Source of the DNA: a virus
Direction: 5' to 3' (one strand)
Length of the DNA stretch: 31,802 bases
IMG/VR virus record: IMGVR_UViG_3300046323_000344
Coordinates: 1-31,802 of that record
The first letter of the stretch is position 1, and every line of letters starts with the position of its first letter. Made by a program: the position numbers and the translations under genes. Below are positions 7,315 to 13,309 of this stretch, one piece after another. The notes beneath the pieces are model-generated. The model saw nothing but the letters and a program-made list of their open reading frames with translations, was not told where the DNA came from and searched no databases.

Positions 7315-7541
7315 TTTTGCACAGTAGATTGTAGCGTTCATAAGGGTTAACAAGTAAAAGTGTGCAAAATGCACAGTTGCACACTTAGATAATATATATT
7401 TTATATTTGAAAAAATATAAGTTATTTAAAAAAAAGTGTGCAATTTGCACAGTTCGGCTCTTAAGCCTTATGAATGCTACAATCTACTGTGCAAAAAGTG
7501 TGCAAAACAATAAAAAAACAAAGTGTGCAATTTGCACAGTT
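7273..7541. other. Probable replication origin: iterons within a long inverted repeat
   Basis: Eleven exact copies of TGTGCAA or its complement TTGCACA, plus one near copy (7369-7375), lie in about 270 bp. Exact copies: 7275-7281, 7304-7310, 7317-7323, 7361-7367, 7377-7383, 7437-7443, 7445-7451, 7488-7494, 7499-7505, 7524-7530, 7532-7538. Two form the palindrome TGTGCAATTTGCACA (7437-7451, 7524-7538). A 35-bp inverted repeat with two mismatches frames the centre (7316-7350 against 7461-7495), and a nearly pure A/T stretch (7388-7435) sits inside. Between primase and helicase genes, this is the expected layout of an origin with initiator sites and an unwinding element. No gene lies in 7315-7554. 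Confidence 0.7.
7316..7495. repeat. Long inverted repeat, 35-bp arms, 110-bp loop
   Basis: Arms 7316-7350 and 7461-7495 are reverse complements at 33 of 35 positions. Each arm carries an iteron core at its outer end (TTTGCACAGTAGATTG on the left). The structure could extrude as a cruciform or fold in single-stranded DNA. Confidence 0.85.
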
Positions 7542-7554
7542 AAAATAAAAAACC

Positions 7555-8778
7555 ATGAATAAATATATTTTAAGAGATTATCAAGTACAAAACGCTAAAG
7601 AATCAACCGAAATATTAAACCGATTAGGAATAGTATATCTGCAACATGAACAACGTAGCGGAAAGACATTAACAGCCCTTAAAATAGCTTCAAACGTAAA
7701 CGCAAACAATGTTTTGTTTTTAACTAAAAAGAAAGCTATTAGTTCAATAATCGGAGATCATAAAGATTTTAACTTTAATTTCAATTTAGAAGTTACAAAT
7801 TATGAAAGCCTACATAAAGTAACAGGTTCATTTGATTTAGTAATATTAGACGAGGCGTCAAGCTTAGGAGCATATCCGAAGCCTAGTATAAGAACAAAAC
7901 TGATAAAACAAAAGTTCGCAAACCATAAACTGATATTACTTTCAGGAACGCCAGCGAGCGAGAGCTACTCGCAATGGTTTCATCAATTTTGGGTTTCTAA
8001 TAAAAGTCCTTTCAAAAATTACATAAACTTTTATAAATGGGCAAAAGATTACACGACACCATCATTCATATACACCACGTACGGACAAAGCAATGATTAT
8101 TCAAAAGCTAAAATTGATTTGATTGATAAAGTAATACAATCTTACGTTCATAAATTTTCACAAAAATCAGCAGGTTTTGAAAATGTAATTATAAAACATT
8201 TGCATTTCATAGATATGCTACCAATAACCTATAGAATAATCGATAAACTGAAAAAAGACAATATCGTAATTGGTAAGGAAAATAACATAATTGCAGATTC
8301 ATCAGTAAAGTTAATGAGTAAGGTTCATCAACTCGGAACAGGGACAATTATTTTTGATAGCGGAGACAAAGCTATTATAGACTATTCTAAGGCATTATTT
8401 ATTAAAAACAATATCAAAGGTAAGTTAGCTATACTTTATTACTTTAAAGAAGAATTAACTATGCTTATTGATGTGTTTGGAGATAATATAACTAATGACT
8501 TAGAAGAGTTCAATAAAACCGATAAACATTTTGTCGGTCAGCAGTATTCTTGTGCAATGGGAGTGAATCTAAGTAAAGCAGATAATTTAATATATTTGAA
8601 TTTTGGATTTTCTGGAACAAATTTCGTCCAAAGCATCGACAGATTAACAATATTAAGCAGAAAAGAAACTAATGTGCATTTTATTTTAGCTAATAAAACA
8701 CTTGATTTACAAATTTTAAAAACTATTGAAAATAAACGTAACTTTACTATAAAAATGTATGAGCAGTTTTCAAGCTAA
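7555..8778 (+). CDS. SNF2/DEAD-like superfamily 2 helicase
   Basis: 407 aa, the compact phage form of an SF2 helicase. Motifs in order: Q-like RDYQVQNA (7-14), Walker A EQRSGKT (32-38), DEAS box in LVILDEASS (D99, E100), motif III LSGTP (129-133), and a degenerate motif VI QSIDRLTILSR (359-369) preceded by MGVNLSKADNLIYLNF. It likely unwinds or remodels DNA in replication or recombination. Its start is directly after the iteron region and its end overlaps the VRR-NUC gene by 20 nt, a common phage helicase-nuclease pair. Confidence 0.85.
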   Translation: MNKYILRDYQVQNAKESTEILNRLGIVYLQHEQRSGKTLTALKIASNVNANNVLFLTKKKAISSIIGDHKDFNFNFNLEVTNYESLHKVTGSFDLVILDEASSLGAYPKPSIRTKLIKQKFANHKLILLSGTPASESYSQWFHQFWVSNKSPFKNYINFYKWAKDYTTPSFIYTTYGQSNDYSKAKIDLIDKVIQSYVHKFSQKSAGFENVIIKHLHFIDMLPITYRIIDKLKKDNIVIGKENNIIADSSVKLMSKVHQLGTGTIIFDSGDKAIIDYSKALFIKNNIKGKLAILYYFKEELTMLIDVFGDNITNDLEEFNKTDKHFVGQQYSCAMGVNLSKADNLIYLNFGFSGTNFVQSIDRLTILSRKETNVHFILANKTLDLQILKTIENKRNFTIKMYEQFSS

Positions 8779-9022
8779 GATTATTAAAGAATACGAAAAC
8801 AAAGGCTACATCGTTTGGAACGTTATTAAACTTTCAGATGCGGGTTTTCCCGATTTAGCATTATTCAAAGACGGAAAAACAATCTTTATAGAATGTAAGG
8901 AAGGTAACGATACTATTAAACCATTGCAAAAATATAGAATAGACCAATTGATTAAACAAGGGTTTGAAGCTTATTGCATACATAAAGAGAAAGGAGTTAT
9001 ATATGGCATTAAAAAAACCTAA
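8759..9022 (+). CDS. VRR-NUC domain nuclease
   Basis: 87 aa, the size of a stand-alone VRR-NUC domain. PD-(D/E)XK-type residues are visible: an N-terminal helix (SSFQAKIIKEYENKGY), GFPDLALF, IFIECKEG with the catalytic E-C-K, then LQKYRIDQLIKQGFEAYCI. Such proteins act on branched or junction DNA. Overlaps the helicase gene, supporting joint action on replication or recombination intermediates. Confidence 0.85.
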   Translation: MSSFQAKIIKEYENKGYIVWNVIKLSDAGFPDLALFKDGKTIFIECKEGNDTIKPLQKYRIDQLIKQGFEAYCIHKEKGVIYGIKKT

Positions 9023-9146
9023 ACCACCAACAATCCAAGAACTAGAAGCAGAGAAACGAAAGCTACTACAAGGTGGTAATCCAAAAAGACTACAGCAGCT
9101 TATTGACTACCTAGATTATTTTTATTACGGAATTGAAAAAAAATAA
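9003..9146 (+). CDS. Small hypothetical protein (47 aa)
   Basis: Start at ATG 9003 (MALKKPKPPT) is chosen because AAAGGAG, one of few clear Shine-Dalgarno sites in the window, lies at 8990-8996; an in-frame ATG at 8964 would overlap the nuclease much more. Pro/Lys-rich head, then a helix (IQELEAEKRKLL) and an aromatic tail (YLDYFYYGIEKK). Function unknown. Confidence 0.5.
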   Translation: MALKKPKPPTIQELEAEKRKLLQGGNPKRLQQLIDYLDYFYYGIEKK

Positions 9147-9178
9147 TTAAAAACTATTGCATATCTAAATATAATAAC

Positions 9179-9186
9179 TATATTTG
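9179..9186 (+). promoter_or_regulatory. Promoter -7 box (TATATTTG) of the packaging region
   Basis: Perfect TAnnTTTG match in an otherwise non-coding 63-nt gap, 23 nt before the ATG at 9210. It marks the start of the late packaging block. Confidence 0.6.
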
Positions 9187-9209
9187 CGTATAACTTTAAA
9201 CTAAACACC

Positions 9210-9317
9210 ATGAGCAACGTACAACGTTTTTATCTTTGGCTACAAAAAACAGGTAATATATACCTAGCCGACAATGAGCAGGTAACAAAAGCATTTCACA
9301 AAATAGCAACTAAATAA
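9210..9317 (+). CDS. Small hypothetical protein (35 aa)
   Basis: ATG at 9210, TAA at 9315-9317; MSNVQRFYLWLQKTGNIYLA... It follows the promoter at 9179-9186 with a short leader and ends 2 nt before the next ATG, which supports it as a real gene despite its size. Function unknown. Confidence 0.45.
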   Translation: MSNVQRFYLWLQKTGNIYLADNEQVTKAFHKIATK

Positions 9318-9319
9318 CC

Positions 9320-9529
9320 ATGATAACAGAAATAAGCTATTTTAAGGTACATTTAAGCGTCGATTACGACATGAACGGTACTTACTATCCAAAAACACGT
9401 TTTGAGCCAGCAGAGTATTCCGATTTGATTATAAACGGTATATACGTAGGAGATAGTAATATCGATATACAGAATATGCTACTCGAAACGCAAATAGATG
9501 ACATTATAAGCCTTATCACCAATGATTAG
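9320..9529 (+). CDS. Hypothetical protein (69 aa)
   Basis: Beta-rich start (MITEISYFKVHLSVDYDMNG) and an acidic C-terminus (IDDIISLITND). Located just before the small terminase subunit; no family recognised. Confidence 0.5.
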   Translation: MITEISYFKVHLSVDYDMNGTYYPKTRFEPAEYSDLIINGIYVGDSNIDIQNMLLETQIDDIISLITND

Positions 9530-9596
9530 GTACTATGCAGGACTTTTTATTGTTATTATATTTGTAATATCAATTATATTACTTATCTTTGCGTAA
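9522..9596 (+). CDS. Possible single-helix membrane mini-protein (24 aa)
   Basis: ATG at 9522 overlaps the upstream stop and TAA at 9594-9596 overlaps the next ATG (TAATG). The product is one hydrophobic helix (GLFIVIIFVISIILLIF). The same DNA contains the promoter box at 9584-9591, so AT-rich promoter sequence could produce this frame by chance. Confidence 0.25.
   Translation: MIRYYAGLFIVIIFVISIILLIFA
9584..9591 (+). promoter_or_regulatory. Promoter -7 box (TATCTTTG), 4 nt before the TerS ATG
   Basis: TATCTTTG matches TAnnTTTG and is separated from the ATG at 9596 by exactly 4 nt, the same spacing as at 2068-2075 and 10044-10051. Predicts leaderless transcription of the terminase genes. 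Confidence 0.55.
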
Positions 9597-10003
9597 TGCA
9601 TCCATCAAGAATATTTAAGTCACCAGACGAATTAGAACACGCTTGGACTCTTTATAAAGAGAGTCTTAAGAAAGAAGCCCTAGAATGGGTGAAAGTTCAG
9701 TATGTAGGTAAGGAAGGACAAAGAATGGAAGACGCTTTTAAACTACCTTACACAATGGAAGGGTTCAGCGTATATTGTTATAAAAATCACGGGGTTATCA
9801 AACATTATTTTATTAATACTGATAACTATTACAATGACTTCTGTACTATCTGTTCACATATAAAAGAGGAAATTCGACATAATCAAATAATGGGTGGCCT
9901 ATTAGGTATATATAATCCTAGCATAACACAACGATTAAATTCCCTAGTTGAAAAATCGGAAGTAACAGAAAAGAAAGAACAGCCTTTGTTCGGAGATGTT
10001 TAA
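9596..10003 (+). CDS. Terminase small subunit (TerS)
   Basis: 135 aa. Recognises the phage DNA end and loads the large terminase. The sequence follows the TerS type common in Bacteroidota phages: HPSRIFKSPDELEHAWTLYK, WVKVQYVGKEGQR, KLPYTMEGF, a DNYYNDFCTICSHIKEEIR helix and the closing GGLLGIYNPSITQRLNSL, ending in PLFGDV. Its last codons read ATGTTTAA, the same nine bases with which the large subunit gene begins at 10504, which suggests TerS and TerL overlapped before the endonuclease gene was inserted. Confidence 0.8.
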   Translation: MHPSRIFKSPDELEHAWTLYKESLKKEALEWVKVQYVGKEGQRMEDAFKLPYTMEGFSVYCYKNHGVIKHYFINTDNYYNDFCTICSHIKEEIRHNQIMGGLLGIYNPSITQRLNSLVEKSEVTEKKEQPLFGDV

Positions 10004-10043
10004 AATAAAGGTACTTTTTCAATTAGGTATAAGTATTGTTTCG

Positions 10044-10051
10044 TATATTTG
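10044..10051 (+). promoter_or_regulatory. Promoter -7 box (TATATTTG) of the homing endonuclease
   Basis: TATATTTG ends exactly 4 nt before the ATG at 10056. It gives the endonuclease its own, probably leaderless, transcript and also reads into TerL. Confidence 0.6.
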
Positions 10052-10055
10052 TTTT

Positions 10056-10511
10056 ATGGAAAAAATATACTATGTTTACTCGCATTTGAATCCAATAACA
10101 AAAAAAGTTTTTTACATTGGTATTGGTAAAAACGATAGGGTTATAGACGCAGGAGCTAAAAGGAACAAAGCTTGGAAAAAAGAAGTTTATAATGCGGGAG
10201 GTTTTTTATTTGAATTTCTACATATTGGTATTTTTAAATCAGAGGCTTTGGAATTAGAAAGATTTTATATAAAAAAAACAGGGCTAATTAACTTAACTAA
10301 TATTGTTGGTGAAGAAGGTAATAGTACAGCTTTTAAGAAAGGATTAATTCCTTGGAACAAAGGATTAATTGGGTTGCAATCATGTGTATATAAAAAAGTA
10401 ATTATAAACGGTATTACTTATGATTCTGTTGCTGAATGCATTAAATTGTTAAATATAGGAAAATCTACATTTTATAGATGGGTTAAGAAAAATAAAGTTA
10501 TTTATGTTTAA
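10056..10511 (+). CDS. GIY-YIG homing endonuclease with NUMOD domains
   Basis: 151 aa from ATG 10056; an in-frame ATG at 9996 is rejected because the promoter box lies between. GIY-YIG nuclease core: YVY (6-8), FYIG (19-22), R28, the metal-binding Glu in ALELERFYI (E68) and N82. Next comes a NUMOD3-like FKKGLIPWNKGL (93-104) and a C-terminal NUMOD1-like helix-turn-helix (YDSVAECIKLL, then IGKSTFYRW). Such enzymes cut cognate genomes lacking the insert and spread their own gene. Inserted between TerS and TerL and overlapping the TerL start by 8 nt; the TerL coding gap lies 74 nt beyond its stop. Confidence 0.9.
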   Translation: MEKIYYVYSHLNPITKKVFYIGIGKNDRVIDAGAKRNKAWKKEVYNAGGFLFEFLHIGIFKSEALELERFYIKKTGLINLTNIVGEEGNSTAFKKGLIPWNKGLIGLQSCVYKKVIINGITYDSVAECIKLLNIGKSTFYRWVKKNKVIYV

Positions 10512-11737
10512 ATATACAACTGCAATTAAAAAACTTCGTGCGATGACTGCACGTAAAAAAGTAATACAAGGCGGAACATCCGCTGGGCAATAGCCCCCTT
10601 ATTTAGTTAAGGGGGCAATTTGGAAAAACCTTTGGAATACTACCTATACTAATTGATAAAGCTACTAAAACTTCAAAGCTTAAAATTACTATTGTAGCCG
10701 AAACGTTACCTGCAGTCAAAGAGGGTGCATTGGATATATTTAAAACCGTAATGCAAGATACAGGGCGATGGATTGAAAACAATTGGAATGCATCCAGCTT
10801 ATCATATAAGTTTTGTAATGATAGTAGAATCCAATTCAAATCATTTGATACCGTAGGTAAAGCCAAGTCAAGTGGTAAGAGAGATATTCTTTTCTTAAAC
10901 GAGGCCAATCATATTCCATTCGATATTGCTGATGCTTTAATGATTAGATCCAAAGAAACATGGATTGATTTTAATCCTGACAATGAATTTTGGGTTCATA
11001 CTGAAACACTCCAAGAACCTAATAGTGAGTTTCTATTACTTACGTACCACGATAATGAAGGATTACCACCTGAAACCTTAGAAGACCTCTTAATTAAACA
11101 AACAAAAGCTTTTTTTGATGTTGATAAAGATTGGAATGACGCTAATAACATAAAAAATAGTTATTGGGCTAATTGGTGTTATGTATATATCTTAGGCGAG
11201 ATAGGGAACTTGGAAGGCGTAATTTTTAATAATTGGAAAATAATAGATAACATCCCACCTGAGGCAAGACTTCTTGGGTATGGAGTTGACTTTGGTTATA
11301 CCAACGACCCTACTGCAATTGTTGAGATATATAAGTATAACGACACCCGTATATTGAACGAAATTTGCTATCAAAAAGGATTATCAAATAAACAAATAGC
11401 GGATAAAATACCAACGTTAAACCCAGCCTATTGCGATAGTGCCGAACCTAAGTCAATAGCAGAGTTGCAGGACTTAGGAATAAATGCATATCCAGTGCGT
11501 AAAGGTTCCGATAGTATTAACTTTGGTATTCAATTAATGCAAGAACAAAACTATTTAGTTACCGAAAATTCAAGGAATTTAATTAATGAGCTTAGAAAAT
11601 ATGCATGGGCAGTTGATAGAAAAACAGGATTGAAAACAAATAAACCTATCGAAACATGGAACCATATTTTAGACGCCACACGCTATCACGAAATGGAGTC
11701 AATAGGGTATGAAAATAATTCATTATGCGTAAAATAA
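10504..11737 (+). CDS. terL: Terminase large subunit with an interrupted reading frame
   Basis: Packaging ATPase/nuclease in two frames. The first (10504-10587) encodes 28 residues ending QGGTSAG; after one more codon (CAA) it meets TAG at 10591. The second, in frame with 10622, starts GGA-AAA-ACC (GKTFGILPILID) and runs to TAA at 11735-11737. Joining GGG (10585) to the codon after GGA (10622) gives 398 aa with an intact Walker A GGTSAGKT (23-30), Walker B ILFLNEA (E121) and nuclease aspartates in GVDFGYTND (D250), CDSAEPK (D299) and LDATRY (D378). No other lesion is seen. The internal ATG at 10730 cannot be the true start, since it would omit the P-loop. Decoding probably needs translational bypass; loss of function is the alternative. 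Confidence 0.85.
10585..10624 (+). other. Coding gap: putative translational bypass element in terL
   Basis: GGG (10585-10587) and GGA (10622-10624), both Gly codons one tRNA could read, flank 34 nt with a stop in every frame (TAG 10591, TAG 10604, TAA 10608). The gap is nearly all hairpin: GCCCCCTTA (10593-10601) pairs with TAAGGGGGC (10608-10616), loop TTTAGT; past an A-A mismatch AAT (10589-10591) pairs with ATT (10618-10620), bringing the Gly codons together. GGGCAAT is directly repeated at 10585-10591 and 10613-10619. A CAA-to-CAA jump (10588 to 10616) is also in frame but would insert Gln-Phe-Gly into the P-loop. Gap and hairpin are seen; bypass is inferred. Confidence 0.65.
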
Positions 11738-12168
11738 CAGAACTTAAAGCAGGCGATTTTATAGACCTGCAGGAATATGCAAAGGCACTTTCAATCGAAA
11801 GTGAAGATTCAATTAATATAATAGAAAAATTTTACTTACTTTTGATGGATAGAATGCCGTCAACAGAAAAAGAATGTTTCGAAATAGTTGAGGAATACGC
11901 AAAACAAATTGAACAAGTCAAAGAAGATTTTGAATGGATATTCAATCCGCCACCTTTACCTAGTACAACTGAATCAAATTTAAATACAACAGGCGATGAG
12001 TATAGAAAAGAGTTCGCTACTATTTACGGGGGTTGGGTAGAATTGGTTTATTTAATATCTAGAGGAGATGTTTTAAGACATTCCGAGATTATGGAAATGA
12101 AATGTCAGGACTTTTTATTTTGGGGTAATTATTTATTACATAAGAAATTCGTAGAAAATATAAAATGA
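11725..12168 (+). CDS. Hypothetical phage structural/assembly protein (147 aa)
   Basis: Acidic helical protein that overlaps the terminase by 13 nt. It begins RKITELKAGDFIDLQEYAK and ends MKCQDFLFWGNYLLHKKF. The first segment and the closing FLFWGNYLL resemble small tail-assembly chaperone-like proteins, but this is a weak resemblance. ATGA overlap with the next gene. Confidence 0.55.
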   Translation: MRKITELKAGDFIDLQEYAKALSIESEDSINIIEKFYLLLMDRMPSTEKECFEIVEEYAKQIEQVKEDFEWIFNPPPLPSTTESNLNTTGDEYRKEFATIYGGWVELVYLISRGDVLRHSEIMEMKCQDFLFWGNYLLHKKFVENIK

Positions 12169-12614
12169 TAAGTAAAATAACAGATTACATAATTGAAAGG
12201 TTTGAAGAGGATGAAATGGTACATACTATCTCTTTGTCACCTATTGACTTAATCGATACTAAAAAGGAAAATATATATCCATTAGTTGCAATTAGATTCA
12301 ATGCTAAGACAGCAGACGACGACGTGTTACTATATGATTATACTATTCACATATTGAAGCAAAGAGATAGTAATCGAAAAGTAAAGCCTTCGAAAATAAT
12401 GGAGGAATCAAATTGGATTGATAATCTAAACGAATGCGATTCAATAGCAATGAAATTCATTAATTACATAAGAAGGTTCGACATTAACAGCAACATAACT
12501 ATTAATACAATATCGGAGTTGGAACCGTTATCGGAGTTCGGGGGTGCGAACTTAGACGGGTTTGTTTTTGATATTGTATTGAGTAGTCCCAACACAGGAT
12601 ATTGTGGAATATAG
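12165..12614 (+). CDS. Possible tail completion/terminator-like protein (149 aa)
   Basis: Opens with an amphipathic helix (SKITDYIIERFEEDE), then alternating strands (IYPLVAIRFN, VLLYDYTIHILKQRD), a DNLNECDSIAMKFINYIRR helix and C-terminal strands. This order, its size and its place beside gp10-like genes suggest a neck or tail-terminator protein. No specific signature was recognised. Confidence 0.45.
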   Translation: MISKITDYIIERFEEDEMVHTISLSPIDLIDTKKENIYPLVAIRFNAKTADDDVLLYDYTIHILKQRDSNRKVKPSKIMEESNWIDNLNECDSIAMKFINYIRRFDINSNITINTISELEPLSEFGGANLDGFVFDIVLSSPNTGYCGI

Positions 12615-13026
12615 CGAAGTTGAAATAAAAGCTATTGCGAAAAAAATTGTCGACGCTTCAAAAAAGACCGCTCATGTTGACACGGGATATTTAAAAAGAA
12701 GTATATATTATGTTATTGATGAACGTGGGAAGTTAGAATTTGGCGAAGTATTTTACGGCCAATTTTTAGATAACTCCGATTTAAAAGAGAATATAAAAAA
12801 AATGCTCCCGAGTGATATTCCCTATTCATTAATATGGACAGATGAAAACGGAACACCATACGAGGCAATAAAAAAAACAGCGTCGGGAAGGATAGTACAA
12901 AAAACGGTAACGCCTAAAATTAAGCAAAAGAAACTAAGTATCGGAGGAATTAAGAATTTCTTAAAAGGATTGAAAAATGGCGAAACGAAGGAGCAAAGCA
13001 CAGATAACAGCGGACAAGATAATTAG
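12604..13026 (+). CDS. HK97 gp10-like head-tail/neck protein (140 aa)
   Basis: GTG start at 12604 overlaps the upstream stop by 11 nt. It contains the family hallmark VDTGYLKRSI after a helix (IKAIAKKIVDASKKTA), then a GEVFYGQFLD segment as in gp10-type proteins ('vdTG.Lr.si ... Y..f.e.GT'). The C-terminus is Lys- and Gln-rich. The downstream gene begins inside this one by 50 nt. Confidence 0.6.
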   Translation: MEYSEVEIKAIAKKIVDASKKTAHVDTGYLKRSIYYVIDERGKLEFGEVFYGQFLDNSDLKENIKKMLPSDIPYSLIWTDENGTPYEAIKKTASGRIVQKTVTPKIKQKKLSIGGIKNFLKGLKNGETKEQSTDNSGQDN

Positions 13027-13309
13027 AAAAAACCTCGATATTTTAGGAGAAAAAATACAAAAGGAAACTAAAAAAATCACGAGGGTTTTAACAGGTAGGC
13101 TAAAGAAGTCGGTTAATTTCAGAGTTGAAAAAGACACTCAGTTAGTAATGACACAACAATCATACGGTAAAGATGTTAGACCTGCGGGGAAAAATGAAGG
13201 TGAATTAAATGCACTTATGATAACTGTTAAAAAAGAAATACCAATAGCTACCGAAATAATGATTAAAGAGATAAAAGAAAGTATTTTATATCCGTTTAAA
13301 AATAAATAA
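12977..13309 (+). CDS. Second gp10-like neck/tail protein (110 aa)
   Basis: Basic N-terminus (AKRRSKAQITADKIIRKN) and the same helix-then-TG layout as its neighbour: KKITRVLTGRLKKSVNFRV. It may be a diverged paralogue or partner of the upstream gene. Overlaps it by 50 nt and ends with a TAATG coupling to the next gene. Confidence 0.5.
   Translation: MAKRRSKAQITADKIIRKNLDILGEKIQKETKKITRVLTGRLKKSVNFRVEKDTQLVMTQQSYGKDVRPAGKNEGELNALMITVKKEIPIATEIMIKEIKESILYPFKNK

Larger units (their letters stand above)
9996..10512. mobile_element. Inserted homing-endonuclease cassette between TerS and TerL
   Basis: ATGTTTAAA occurs at 9996-10004 (end of TerS) and at 10504-10512 (start of TerL), 508 nt apart. 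The DNA between the copies holds one promoter and one homing endonuclease gene. Removing one copy plus the insert would restore a TerS/TerL pair overlapping at ATGTTTAAA, in the style of all neighbouring genes. The 9-bp repeat is short, so an insertion by recombination is inferred. Confidence 0.6.

Noticed and set aside
6801-7322. 173-aa frame on the minus strand opposite the primase-helicase
   Set aside because: Hydrophobic, Ser/Phe-rich antisense shadow of a well-supported gene; no family features.
9996-10055. N-terminal extension of the homing endonuclease from ATG 9996
   Set aside because: The extension spans the promoter box and the copied terminase start; the GIY-YIG core begins right after ATG 10056.
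10588-10621. Terminator or group I intron in terL
   Set aside because: The hairpin lacks a T-run (followed by AATTT), sits inside the coding frame, and 34-37 nt is too small for a self-splicing intron.
10730-11737. Terminase taken as a 335-aa protein starting at the internal ATG 10730
   Set aside because: It would lack the P-loop and the first ATPase strand, while the in-frame DNA upstream to 10622 encodes the missing conserved residues and joins to 10504-10587.
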